NCBI GenBank assembly: GCA_002292405.1
Contig: DBBW01000003.1
Span: forward strand, 138,137 to 177,583
Direction of reading: 5' to 3'
DNA: 39,447 nt
Origin: Flavobacteriales bacterium UBA974
GTDB lineage: Bacteria > Bacteroidota > Bacteroidia > Flavobacteriales_D > Sanyastnellaceae
The translations under genes were made by a program, and so were the position numbers. Below, piece after piece: positions 26,205-33,601 of the stretch. The notes beneath the pieces are model-generated. The model searched no databases, had not been told where the DNA came from, and was given only the letters and a program-made list of their open reading frames with translations. The stretch's first letter is position 1. Each line of letters begins with the position of its first letter.

Positions 26205-26645
26205 TTATGATTTTATTGTAGCAATACATTTTAATTCAATCGCAATAGGAGTGGGAAGACAGTTTATCTCAACGGTAGTTCGGCAAGGTCTCTTATCCCC
26301 ATGGTCTGAAAAATATTCTGCATAAATACGATTAAACTCAGAAAAATCCCTTGACATATTCGTTAAAAACACGGTAACATCGACAAGCTCTTCCCATGAA
26401 CTGCCGCTTGCCTCTAAAACAGCCTTTACATTAGCAAAAACTGCATGAACCTGAGCGGCAATATCATAGCTTATAACCTCCCCGTCCGCGGAAAGTTCTA
26501 AACCAGGCACTTTGCTATCGTTTGTCCCTGAACCAGCTATACGCGGCCCGACTCCACTTAAGAATAAAAGTCCACCAACTCTTCTTGCATGTGGGTAAGA
26601 TCCCACAGGCTTAGGTGCATTATTTGTAGAAATACTATTGCTCAT
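26205..26645 (-). CDS. RidA-family deaminase, probably 2-aminomuconate deaminase
   Basis: A 146-residue RidA/YjgF-fold protein. It begins PKPVGSYPHARRVGGLLFLS, close to the 2-aminomuconate deaminase subgroup (PxPVGxYPHxRRVGxxLFxSG) rather than to classical RidA. The conserved RTTVEINCLP arginine and the C-terminal Glu region IAIELKCIA are present. 2-Aminomuconate deaminase acts late in the kynurenine-3-hydroxyanthranilate route, which fits the tryptophan dioxygenase 3 nt downstream. A general enamine deaminase role is the alternative. A TACCTTCG box ends 4 nt before its ATG. Confidence 0.88.
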   Translation of the reverse strand: MSNSISTNNAPKPVGSYPHARRVGGLLFLSGVGPRIAGSGTNDSKVPGLELSADGEVISYDIAAQVHAVFANVKAVLEASGSSWEELVDVTVFLTNMSRDFSEFNRIYAEYFSDHGDKRPCRTTVEINCLPTPIAIELKCIATIKS

Positions 26646-26649
26646 GCCT

Positions 26650-26665
26650 CGAAGGTAGTAACTTG
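26650..26665. promoter_or_regulatory. Back-to-back divergent -7 boxes of ridA and pepP
   Basis: On the minus strand TACCTTCG (26650-26657) ends 4 nt before the ridA ATG; on the plus strand TAACTTG (26659-26665) ends 5 nt before the pepP ATG. Only one base separates them. Each -33 region would lie inside the opposite coding sequence, so two polymerases could not bind at once. Both boxes are imperfect matches to TAnnTTTG. Confidence 0.35.
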
Positions 26666-26670
26666 CGGCT

Positions 26671-27960
26671 ATGCGTTACGAAAAATTACCATCTGCGTTA
26701 TACACACGCAATAGAAAGGCGTTAGCTGACAAGTTAGATTCTAAAGGCTTAAGCCTATTTTTTTCAAATGATATCTATCCAACGAGTGCTGATGGAACGA
26801 TGCCTTTTATTCAGGCAACTGATATTTTTTATTTGAGTGGAGTAGATCAGGAGGAAACAATCTTACTTCTTTTCCCAGATGCTCATTCAGATGTAGATAA
26901 AGAGATTTTGTTTACAATTGAGACAAGTGAGGAGCTCGCAGTTTGGCATGGTGCGAAACTTACTAAAAAAGAGGCAAGAGAATCTACAGGCATTCATAAC
27001 GTTCAGTGGTTATCAGCATTCGAAAGCACGCTTCACAGGCTGATGGCAGAAGCAGAAGTACTTTACTTGAACGACAACCCCCACACTCGCGCGAGTACAC
27101 TTGTTGAAACCCGTGAGTTACGTGAAAACACTAGAATCAGAGAAAAATACCCAAATCATATTACGGAAAGAACAGCTCCTCTTCTATATGATTTAAGAGC
27201 AGTAAAGCACAAGACGGAAATTTTGCAAATGCAACGCGCTTGTGACATTACAAAAGCAGGACTTGAAAGAGTACTTCAATTTGTAAAGCCGGGAGTAATG
27301 GAGTATGAAATTGAAGCAGAATTTCTTCATGAATTTATTAGAAGAGGTTCGAGAAGGTTTGCCTACACACCAATTGTCGGGAGTGGTGTAAACGCTTGTG
27401 TACTGCATTATGTTGAGAACAATAAAGAATGTAAAGACGGCGATGTGGTGCTTATGGATGTGGGCGCTGAATATGGCAATTACGCAGCAGATATGACCAG
27501 GAGTATACCTGTTAATGGAAAATTTACAGATAGGCAACGAGCGGTGTATAACTCAGTTTATTCAGTTATGCAAGATGCAATGAAACTACTCAGACCTGGC
27601 GTTAGTTTACATGAATATCACAAGCAAGTAGGGGAGCTTATGACGAAGCAACTACTCGAGCTGAAGCTCATAGACAAGCATGACGTATCTAAACAATCAG
27701 CATCCTCTCCTGCCTATAAAAAGTTTTTTATGCACGGAACTTCTCACTTTATAGGTTTAGATGTTCACGATGTAGGACATTGGCAAAATCCTATACAAGC
27801 AGGAAATGTGTTCACATGTGAGCCAGGAATTTACATCCCTGAAGAAGGTCTGGGAATACGCTTGGAGAATGATATCGTAATCACGGAAAATGGGTTCGTT
27901 GACCTCATGGCACACATCCCTATTGAGGCTGAAGCTATAGAAGAGGGCATGAACTCGTAG
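26671..27960 (+). CDS. pepP: Xaa-Pro aminopeptidase (M24B family)
   Basis: Metallopeptidase that releases N-terminal residues preceding proline. An AMP_N domain covers about residues 1-165 and the pita-bread catalytic domain about 175-425. Metal ligands are Asp263 and Asp274 (MDVGAEYGNYAADMTRS), His358 (HGTSHFIGLDVHD), Glu383 (CEPGIYIPE) and Glu398 (GIRLENDIVI), the full PepP set. At 429 aa it is normal; no signal peptide, so cytoplasmic. Divergent from ridA with only 25 nt between the two start codons. Confidence 0.95.
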   Translation: MRYEKLPSALYTRNRKALADKLDSKGLSLFFSNDIYPTSADGTMPFIQATDIFYLSGVDQEETILLLFPDAHSDVDKEILFTIETSEELAVWHGAKLTKKEARESTGIHNVQWLSAFESTLHRLMAEAEVLYLNDNPHTRASTLVETRELRENTRIREKYPNHITERTAPLLYDLRAVKHKTEILQMQRACDITKAGLERVLQFVKPGVMEYEIEAEFLHEFIRRGSRRFAYTPIVGSGVNACVLHYVENNKECKDGDVVLMDVGAEYGNYAADMTRSIPVNGKFTDRQRAVYNSVYSVMQDAMKLLRPGVSLHEYHKQVGELMTKQLLELKLIDKHDVSKQSASSPAYKKFFMHGTSHFIGLDVHDVGHWQNPIQAGNVFTCEPGIYIPEEGLGIRLENDIVITENGFVDLMAHIPIEAEAIEEGMNS

Positions 27961-28029
27961 ACTTTAAGAAAAGCATGATAATTTACTCTTGGATTCACTA
28001 ACTTGTGTGCCAAATAAAGATGGAATAAA

Positions 28030-29607
28030 ATGAATAATTTGTGTAAGATTTTAGCGGTGTCTACGTTTTTTATTTCAATGAACTACACAACTGTAAACGC
28101 ACAGTTTACGGGATATACAGTTGAATTAGACACAATGTTTTTAGAGGAAGGGAGCGACCTAGAATTCTTTGGTACATATCGTGTTTACGCGAATTTTACA
28201 AATCAGAACGACGCAATTAGCGCTTTATTTTCAGATGTAGAAGCTCTCGATACTCCCCCTATGTTTATCGATGCTCCGTGCGGATGTCACAATCCAGTTA
28301 GTGGAAGTACTATAATGGACGCTACAAATACAACAGCTTTTTGGAGCACTTTCCCAGACTGGGAATTCGACACTTATTGGACAATAGGAATGACAAGTGG
28401 TGACGCTGTTGGTTTACTACCCCAGCATATAGGTATGCCTGGAGGGGATGAAATTTGCTCGACCTCCACGAATGACGGAACAGTTTTTGTTCTAGGAATT
28501 CCTCCAAATGCCTTAGCTGGAGTGGAGTTAAGTATTTTAATTGCTCAAGTAACAACTTGTGGAGATTGGTCCCTTCAGACGTGTATTCAAACGTTTATTA
28601 ATGCTGACCAAACCAATTTAGCGCAATCATGTCCAGGCCTTTTGGAGGTTGCCCACCCTTATCTAGATGGTGAATGTGTAAACGATTCTGACGGAGATGG
28701 AGTTTGTGATGAATTTGAAATAACAGGGTGTTCCGAGCCAGAAGCATGTAACTATGAACCAAATGCGACAGACGATAGTATGGATTGTGATTACACATGC
28801 TATGGCTGTATAGAAGAAGGGGCATGTAATTACAATTCTATCGCAACTGTTGATGATGGATCCTGTGATTATTTAAGTTGTGCTGGATGTATGAACTCTA
28901 TGGCATGTAACTTTGACATTGATGCGACAATTGAGGATTCAACTTGCATATTACCTGGGGACCCTTGTGATGATGGCTATGAGAATTCTATAAACGATGA
29001 GATACAGCCATCCTGCGAATGTCAAGGGATTGGTTGTAATGACCCCGATGCATGTAACTACGAACCCAACGCAATTCCCAATTCATCACTATGTAACTAC
29101 ATAACTCTGTTTGAAATATCCGGTGAAGTGAATCCCACCGCAAACATGCTATTTTCATATTCTTACCCGAATACTTCTGGAAGCACCTATGATTGGGTAA
29201 GTACCAGTGGAGATATCACAGATGGTGAGGGGACTTCAGACGTAAATGTGTCATGGTGGGGAGGAGGAGCAGGATCTTTATGCGTCACTGAAACGAACAG
29301 TGGAGGATGTTCGGGTGAGGAGGTTTGTTTCTCAGTAAACATATCTGCGGTTTCTGTTGATGAACTTTTAGATGGAGATTTTATGGTTTTTCCATCTCCC
29401 GCTTCTACAGATGTTCATATTATTATTCAAAATGGCGTGGGTTCAGGCGAACTTTTTATTAGAGATAATTCAGGCAGATTAGTCCGCAGATGCTATCTAC
29501 AAAACGAAACAACAATAAATGTGAGTGACCTTCCGAGAGGTGCTTACTTATTTCAGTTAAACTTACAAGCTGAGCAACCGTCATATAGAAGAGTTATCTT
29601 GAATTAA
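28030..29607 (+). CDS. Secreted Cys-rich repeat protein with T9SS type A C-terminal domain
   Basis: A 525-residue exported protein. Residues 1-25 are a signal peptide ending VNAQ. About 30-225 form an unrecognised beta-rich domain (PMFIDAPCGCHNP). A calcium-binding-like NDSDGDGVCDEFE follows. Four Cys-rich units of the pattern GCxxxxACNYxxxA run from about 233 to 357 (GCSEPEACNYEPNAT, GCIEEGACNYNSIAT, GCMNSMACNFDIDAT, GCNDPDACNYEPNAI). A PKD/Ig-like part comes next, and the last 80 residues (VFPSPASTDVHII ... DLPRGAYLFQL) are a type A T9SS sorting domain. Cargo for the T9SS outer-membrane pathway; function unknown. The GC...ACNY unit is frequent in marine Flavobacteriales. Confidence 0.88.
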   Translation: MNNLCKILAVSTFFISMNYTTVNAQFTGYTVELDTMFLEEGSDLEFFGTYRVYANFTNQNDAISALFSDVEALDTPPMFIDAPCGCHNPVSGSTIMDATNTTAFWSTFPDWEFDTYWTIGMTSGDAVGLLPQHIGMPGGDEICSTSTNDGTVFVLGIPPNALAGVELSILIAQVTTCGDWSLQTCIQTFINADQTNLAQSCPGLLEVAHPYLDGECVNDSDGDGVCDEFEITGCSEPEACNYEPNATDDSMDCDYTCYGCIEEGACNYNSIATVDDGSCDYLSCAGCMNSMACNFDIDATIEDSTCILPGDPCDDGYENSINDEIQPSCECQGIGCNDPDACNYEPNAIPNSSLCNYITLFEISGEVNPTANMLFSYSYPNTSGSTYDWVSTSGDITDGEGTSDVNVSWWGGGAGSLCVTETNSGGCSGEEVCFSVNISAVSVDELLDGDFMVFPSPASTDVHIIIQNGVGSGELFIRDNSGRLVRRCYLQNETTINVSDLPRGAYLFQLNLQAEQPSYRRVILN

Positions 29608-29690
29608 TTTTTACGATATAAAAAAGACTTGAGCGTTATCATCTGCTAATTTCTGATGACACCTGAGTACATAATTGAAAAGTGATCTAC

Positions 29691-31013
29691 ATGTCAGCAA
29701 AAAACTCAACGAAGAGAAAAATTTCAAGAAGGAAATTCATAGGCACAACAAGTTGTGCAGCTTTGGGTTCTACGGCATTCCTTTCATCGTTTACCAGCCT
29801 AGGGATGATGAATTCACTCACTACCCTTTCTCGACCGGATGACTATAAAGCGCTTGTGTGTATTCTTTTAGCGGGCGGAAATGACTCATACAATATGGTT
29901 GTCCCGACTTCGTCAGAACCATACAACGTTTACTCGTCTTCGAGATCTAATTTGGCCTTACCCTCAGGAGATCTAATCCCACTTAATTATACAGATACAG
30001 ACGGGATAAAATATGGCTTGCACCCAGCAATGCCAGAAGTAGCTAATTTATTTAACTTGGGCAATGCGGCGGTAATTTCTAATGTTGGAACGTTGGTGGA
30101 GCCAGTGACAAAGACTCAAATCTTAGCCGGTAAAGCGCTACTTCCGCTGGGGTTAAAATCTCACTCGGACCAATCTAGACATTGGCAAACTTCACTCCCA
30201 CAATCGAGAATGGAAAATGGTTGGGGCGGTAAGGTTGCGGATATCCTTGCATCGGGAAATACGAACCAAGATGTGTCGATGAATATCTCTCTCGCGGGCT
30301 CAAACTTTTGGCAATCAGGAAATAAAATTGATGAGTTTGCTCTCTCAAATCTACCCAACGTTTTTACTGACGCGATAGATAACCTTTCACCTCTCACGAC
30401 AAAATTCGCGGATACAGATATTTCTAATCAAATGAAAAGGGTCGCTCAGAGTATTGCTGTATCGGGCAACTTAGGAATGGAAAGGCAAACATATTACGTC
30501 AAGCTTGGTGGGTTTGACACACACGAGGATCTCCTCAACAACCACAACAATTTGCTTTCTCTTTTAAGTGGTGCAATAGGGTCTTTTTATGAAGCGATGG
30601 ATGAATTAGGAACAGCAGAAAAGGTGACGACCTTCACAATCTCAGACTTTGCAAGAACGATCACCTCTAACGGGAGTGGAACTGACCATGCTTGGGGTGG
30701 ACACTCATTGGTTTTCGGAGGGGCTGTAAATGGTAGTCAGATCTACGGAAAAGTTCCTTCTCTTGACCTTCAAGGAGATCGTGTTGTTGATAAAAATGTC
30801 GTAATCCCAGACATTTCCACTGACTCATATTTCGCCGAACTTGCTATGTGGATGGGTGTACCTGCATCTTCCTTAACAGATATTTTCCCCAACTTGGGGA
30901 ACTTTTATACTCCTGGCACGGACAACCCTATCGGATTTATGAATATGTCATCGCAAGATCTTTCGTTCCAAAACAAGACTTTAGATTTCACACGCCTGTC
31001 CGAACACAGTTAG
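29691..31013 (+). CDS. DUF1501 family protein with Tat-like signal
   Basis: A roughly 440-residue protein with an N-terminal twin-arginine-like signal (KISRRKFIGTT) and hydrophobic stretch, then the DUF1501 fold. Visible blocks are KALVCILLAGGNDSYNMVVP, YGLHPAMPEV, LGGFDTHEDLLNNHNNLL, TFTISDFARTITSNGSGTDHAWGG and SLVFGGAV. DUF1501 is related to the alkaline phosphatase superfamily; its substrate is unknown. Genes of this family often sit beside a DUF1800 partner, which is absent here. The ATG at 29691 is preferred to a GTG three codons upstream. Its 3' end overlaps the convergent phosphodiesterase remnant by 33 nt. Confidence 0.88.
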   Translation: MSAKNSTKRKISRRKFIGTTSCAALGSTAFLSSFTSLGMMNSLTTLSRPDDYKALVCILLAGGNDSYNMVVPTSSEPYNVYSSSRSNLALPSGDLIPLNYTDTDGIKYGLHPAMPEVANLFNLGNAAVISNVGTLVEPVTKTQILAGKALLPLGLKSHSDQSRHWQTSLPQSRMENGWGGKVADILASGNTNQDVSMNISLAGSNFWQSGNKIDEFALSNLPNVFTDAIDNLSPLTTKFADTDISNQMKRVAQSIAVSGNLGMERQTYYVKLGGFDTHEDLLNNHNNLLSLLSGAIGSFYEAMDELGTAEKVTTFTISDFARTITSNGSGTDHAWGGHSLVFGGAVNGSQIYGKVPSLDLQGDRVVDKNVVIPDISTDSYFAELAMWMGVPASSLTDIFPNLGNFYTPGTDNPIGFMNMSSQDLSFQNKTLDFTRLSEHS

Positions 31014-32773
31014 GATAGACAGTAAATCGTTTACGTTTACGCTGCCGTCAGATGTTGTATCAGCCGCACATCCAAATGTGCATCCGAATTCTGACAAAAT
31101 CAGAAGAATATCTGCGACGCCAATTACCCCATCACCATTTACATCATTTAAACAATAACAATCCTCCGTGACAGCACATGAGCCTACCCAGGAAATTCCG
31201 TCAAGATCCCATTCGGGCAAAATGTCCATATTCAAGTGTGTCATCGCTGTAACCGGCACATCTACAAGACGAGGCGTTTCCGAATAGTCGTAAGTTATTG
31301 TCGAATCAGCTACTTGCCATTCCGCTCCATTTACAGAGGCATCGAGAAATGGATTGTTGGGGCTGCTATTTGAAAGGTAATCGTCGTTGTCATCCATTTT
31401 CCAATACGAAGCAAGGCTACTCCAATTGGGATGATTTGAGTCAACAGACGAGCACGCCCAAGCAGCGATATCTTCATCGCTTACAAGAGTTTCCCAAATC
31501 CTTACCTCTGCGAGACTTCCGTTGTACTGATATGCTCCATTTAAATCGGCGCCTATCATCAGGCCTGATTCGGCGTTAAGGTTTCCCACACTAGAGATAT
31601 TTACCTCAGACAGGAACACACCGTCAGTGTAAAGGCGCATCAACCCGTCAAGGTCAAATGTAGCAGACAGAGTATGCCACTTTCCGTCATCAATGCCGGC
31701 TGAGCCGTTTGCGTCAGCTCTGGTCACTCCATCTGCAATATTAACTTTCCAAGCGGGCCCGTTTGGGTATTCAAATGAAAACACAAAACCAGGATTATAC
31801 CCCGAATCCCAATCTTTGTTTCCTATAATCGCCACATCCGGAGTCTCATTTGTTCTCACCCTTATTTCAACAGAAAAATCTTGTTCTACGACGCTATCTA
31901 AATCTTCATTAGGGAGTACGTTTACATTACTGTTTGTGGGAAAATATAGCTCTGTTCCGCTCCTCCAAGGCAGTTTACAGGTGGCGGATTAACCTCAAGG
32001 ATTGTTTTTTCCACCAACATAGGAGTTACACTAGGTCCCGAGGCGATAAAACTGACATTTCTTTCTTCCATAGAGTTTCCTCCATGGCTGTATCCCAAAC
32101 CACCATGATCGGAAGTAACAATAACGATCCAATCTTCCTGTGTGTAATTTGGACGAGCATATAAAGCCGCTAGCACAGTTCCTACATGAGTATCGGCCTG
32201 CTCAATGGCAGACATGTATTGAGTCACGTCAGGACTAAATCCATATCCATGTCCTGCATAATCGACGTCGTCGAAATGAATAAACATTGCGTGGGGATCG
32301 TAGTTTCCTAATTGATTGACAGCTGCATTTCTAACTTCAAGATCTGCCCCCACGTTCACAATCACATCAGCATCTGTATCTACTATATAGTCGTTAATGA
32401 GCGCCCAATGACATATAGAGACAGTATTTACAATTGAATATGTATTTTCTATTCTCTGAAACAGTGATGGATAATCAACGTAATTACTTCCCGAAAAACT
32501 ATTATCTACAACAAGATGCTTGTCTGAACGCACTCCACATAGAATATCCGACCAACCTGGACCGCTAATGGTAATGTCGTCGTTCTGGGCGTCAGGACTA
32601 TAAACACCAGCGCTCATTAGCGCGTCTATGTTGGGAGTATTTGCTGCAGTAAGCGCATCGGACCTTACGCCATCTATTCCGATCACAAGGACTCGGGAAG
32701 AGGGGGTTTGGCTTAAAAGAGAGGAAAAGCTGAAAGCTATTAATATGCTGAATATGAGAGCAAAAGATTTGAT
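30981..32773 (-). pseudogene. Secreted phosphodiesterase-LamG-dockerin protein, frameshifted and without a start codon
   Basis: Two frames reconstruct one exported protein. The N-terminal part (32773 down to about 31960) has a signal-like segment (SFALIFSILIAFSFSSLLSQ) and an alkaline-phosphatase-superfamily phosphodiesterase: VIGIDGVRSDA, the nucleophile region SGPGWSDILCGV, FDDVDYAGHGYGF and VTSDHGGLGYSHGG. The frame then shifts near 31953-31966 (NCLGG, resumed as TELYFPTNSNVNVLPNEDL) into a LamG domain and two dockerin-like calcium loops (DVNGDGVIGVADILLILSEF and DTTSDGSVNVNDLLSILTVF). The signal region has no ATG, GTG or TTG: an in-frame TAG precedes it, and ATC stands exactly where the leaderless-promoter spacing would place the start. 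The first usable start is GTG at 32686, which would lose the signal peptide. Two independent faults suggest a decayed gene, though assembly errors are possible. Confidence 0.8.
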
Positions 32774-32777
32774 TTTC

Positions 32778-32785
32778 TAAATATA
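32778..32785 (-). promoter_or_regulatory. -7-like box before the phosphodiesterase remnant (TATATTTA)
   Basis: The minus strand reads TATATTTA, then GAAA, then ATC at 32773, in frame with the signal-like segment. The same TATATTTA variant precedes the secreted protein gene at 4610-4617. The 4-nt distance mirrors rlmN and sufA, where ATG occupies that place. Confidence 0.35.
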
Positions 32786-32828
32786 GTGAATTAAAAATGG
32801 CTTACGTTGTCGTCAGAAGTGACATCAG

Positions 32829-32856
32829 CTTTACATCCGAATCACTATTTGTAAAG
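32829..32856. other. Inverted repeat just downstream of the Nfu gene
   Basis: CTTTACA (32829-32835) and TGTAAAG (32850-32856), perfect 7-bp arms around a 14-nt loop, 13 nt after the nfu stop codon. It could be a weak 3' stem-loop for nfu, but no T-run follows. The rest of the 95-nt spacer between nfu and the phosphodiesterase remnant shows no gene. Confidence 0.3.
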
Positions 32857-32868
32857 AGTATTTGGACG

Positions 32869-33513
32869 TTAAGCTATCGCAACAACCTCACTAACGCTTT
32901 CAATTTTTGAGATTAATAAGGTTTCTATACCGCCCTTTAAAGTTTCTGTAGACGATGGACATCCGGCACAAGCACCACGCAATTGAACATAAACAACACC
33001 ATCTTTAAACCCAACAAAATCGATTGCCCCCCCATCTTGTTCGACTGCAGGTCTTACATATTCGTTCAGAAGTTCTCCTATTTGTTTATCGTATTCAGAA
33101 GGTGATATATTCTCGGATTCAATAAGCTTATCTATTGATACCGCTGATTTTCCTTCTTGGTCAATTCCGTCAACAAGTTCAGAAAGTTCAGATATTTTAT
33201 CTTCCTCCACGGCGAATTCATTATCCATTAGCCACTCACGGATGTATTCCCTAAGCTGCATTACGATCATCTCCCATCCTAGCGACTCATCTTTAGTTAC
33301 AGAAACGATTTCTCCACTGATAAAAACGCCCACAACGAAAGGGAAATTAAAAAGTTCTGCAGCAAGTGGAGAACAAACCATAGCCTCTTTTACATTATGA
33401 AAATCAAGTTGATTCAATCCAGAAACTAATTTTCTATCCACCACGAACTTCATTGTTGCAGGATTGGGTGTCATTTCAGCGTAAACAGTGGTGGGAAATT
33501 TATTACTTGCCAT
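32869..33513 (-). CDS. Nfu-type Fe-S cluster carrier
   Basis: A 214-residue protein with an N-terminal Nfu_N domain (about 8-95, AEMTPNPATMKFVVDRKLV) and a C-terminal NifU-like domain (about 143-205, VRPAVEQDGGAIDFVGF). The cluster-binding CXXC is Cys182 and Cys185 in RGACAGCPSST. Nfu proteins deliver 4Fe-4S clusters to client enzymes such as lipoyl synthase; this fits the suf operon and lipB in the same window, although it is not in the suf operon. Divergent from the amidohydrolase operon, with a symmetric dyad between them. Confidence 0.93.
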   Translation of the reverse strand: MASNKFPTTVYAEMTPNPATMKFVVDRKLVSGLNQLDFHNVKEAMVCSPLAAELFNFPFVVGVFISGEIVSVTKDESLGWEMIVMQLREYIREWLMDNEFAVEEDKISELSELVDGIDQEGKSAVSIDKLIESENISPSEYDKQIGELLNEYVRPAVEQDGGAIDFVGFKDGVVYVQLRGACAGCPSSTETLKGGIETLLISKIESVSEVVAIA

Positions 33514-33542
33514 GGTTTTTTCAGATGCTTAAAAATGCTAGC

Positions 33543-33571
33543 GCAAGTTACTCCTGCAATCATTAACTTGC
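33543..33571. promoter_or_regulatory. Symmetric TAACTTGC boxes between nfu and the amidohydrolase operon
   Basis: GCAAGTTA (33543-33550), 13-nt spacer, TAACTTGC (33564-33571): a perfect 8-bp inverted repeat. Each arm reads TAACTTGC towards its own gene and ends about 30 nt before that start codon on both sides. They may be paired -7 elements or one operator serving both genes. The same TAACTTGC occurs before pepP (26659-26666), and TAACTTGTG stands before the gene at 28030. Confidence 0.4.
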
Positions 33572-33601
33572 TCTTCTATTTTGCAATCTCTTTAGCTCAA
33601 C

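Noticed and set aside
29629..29660. Possible terminator hairpin (TCATC...GATGA) after the Cys-rich protein gene
   Set aside because: Only a 5-bp AT-rich stem with an 11-nt loop and no T-run; too weak to call.
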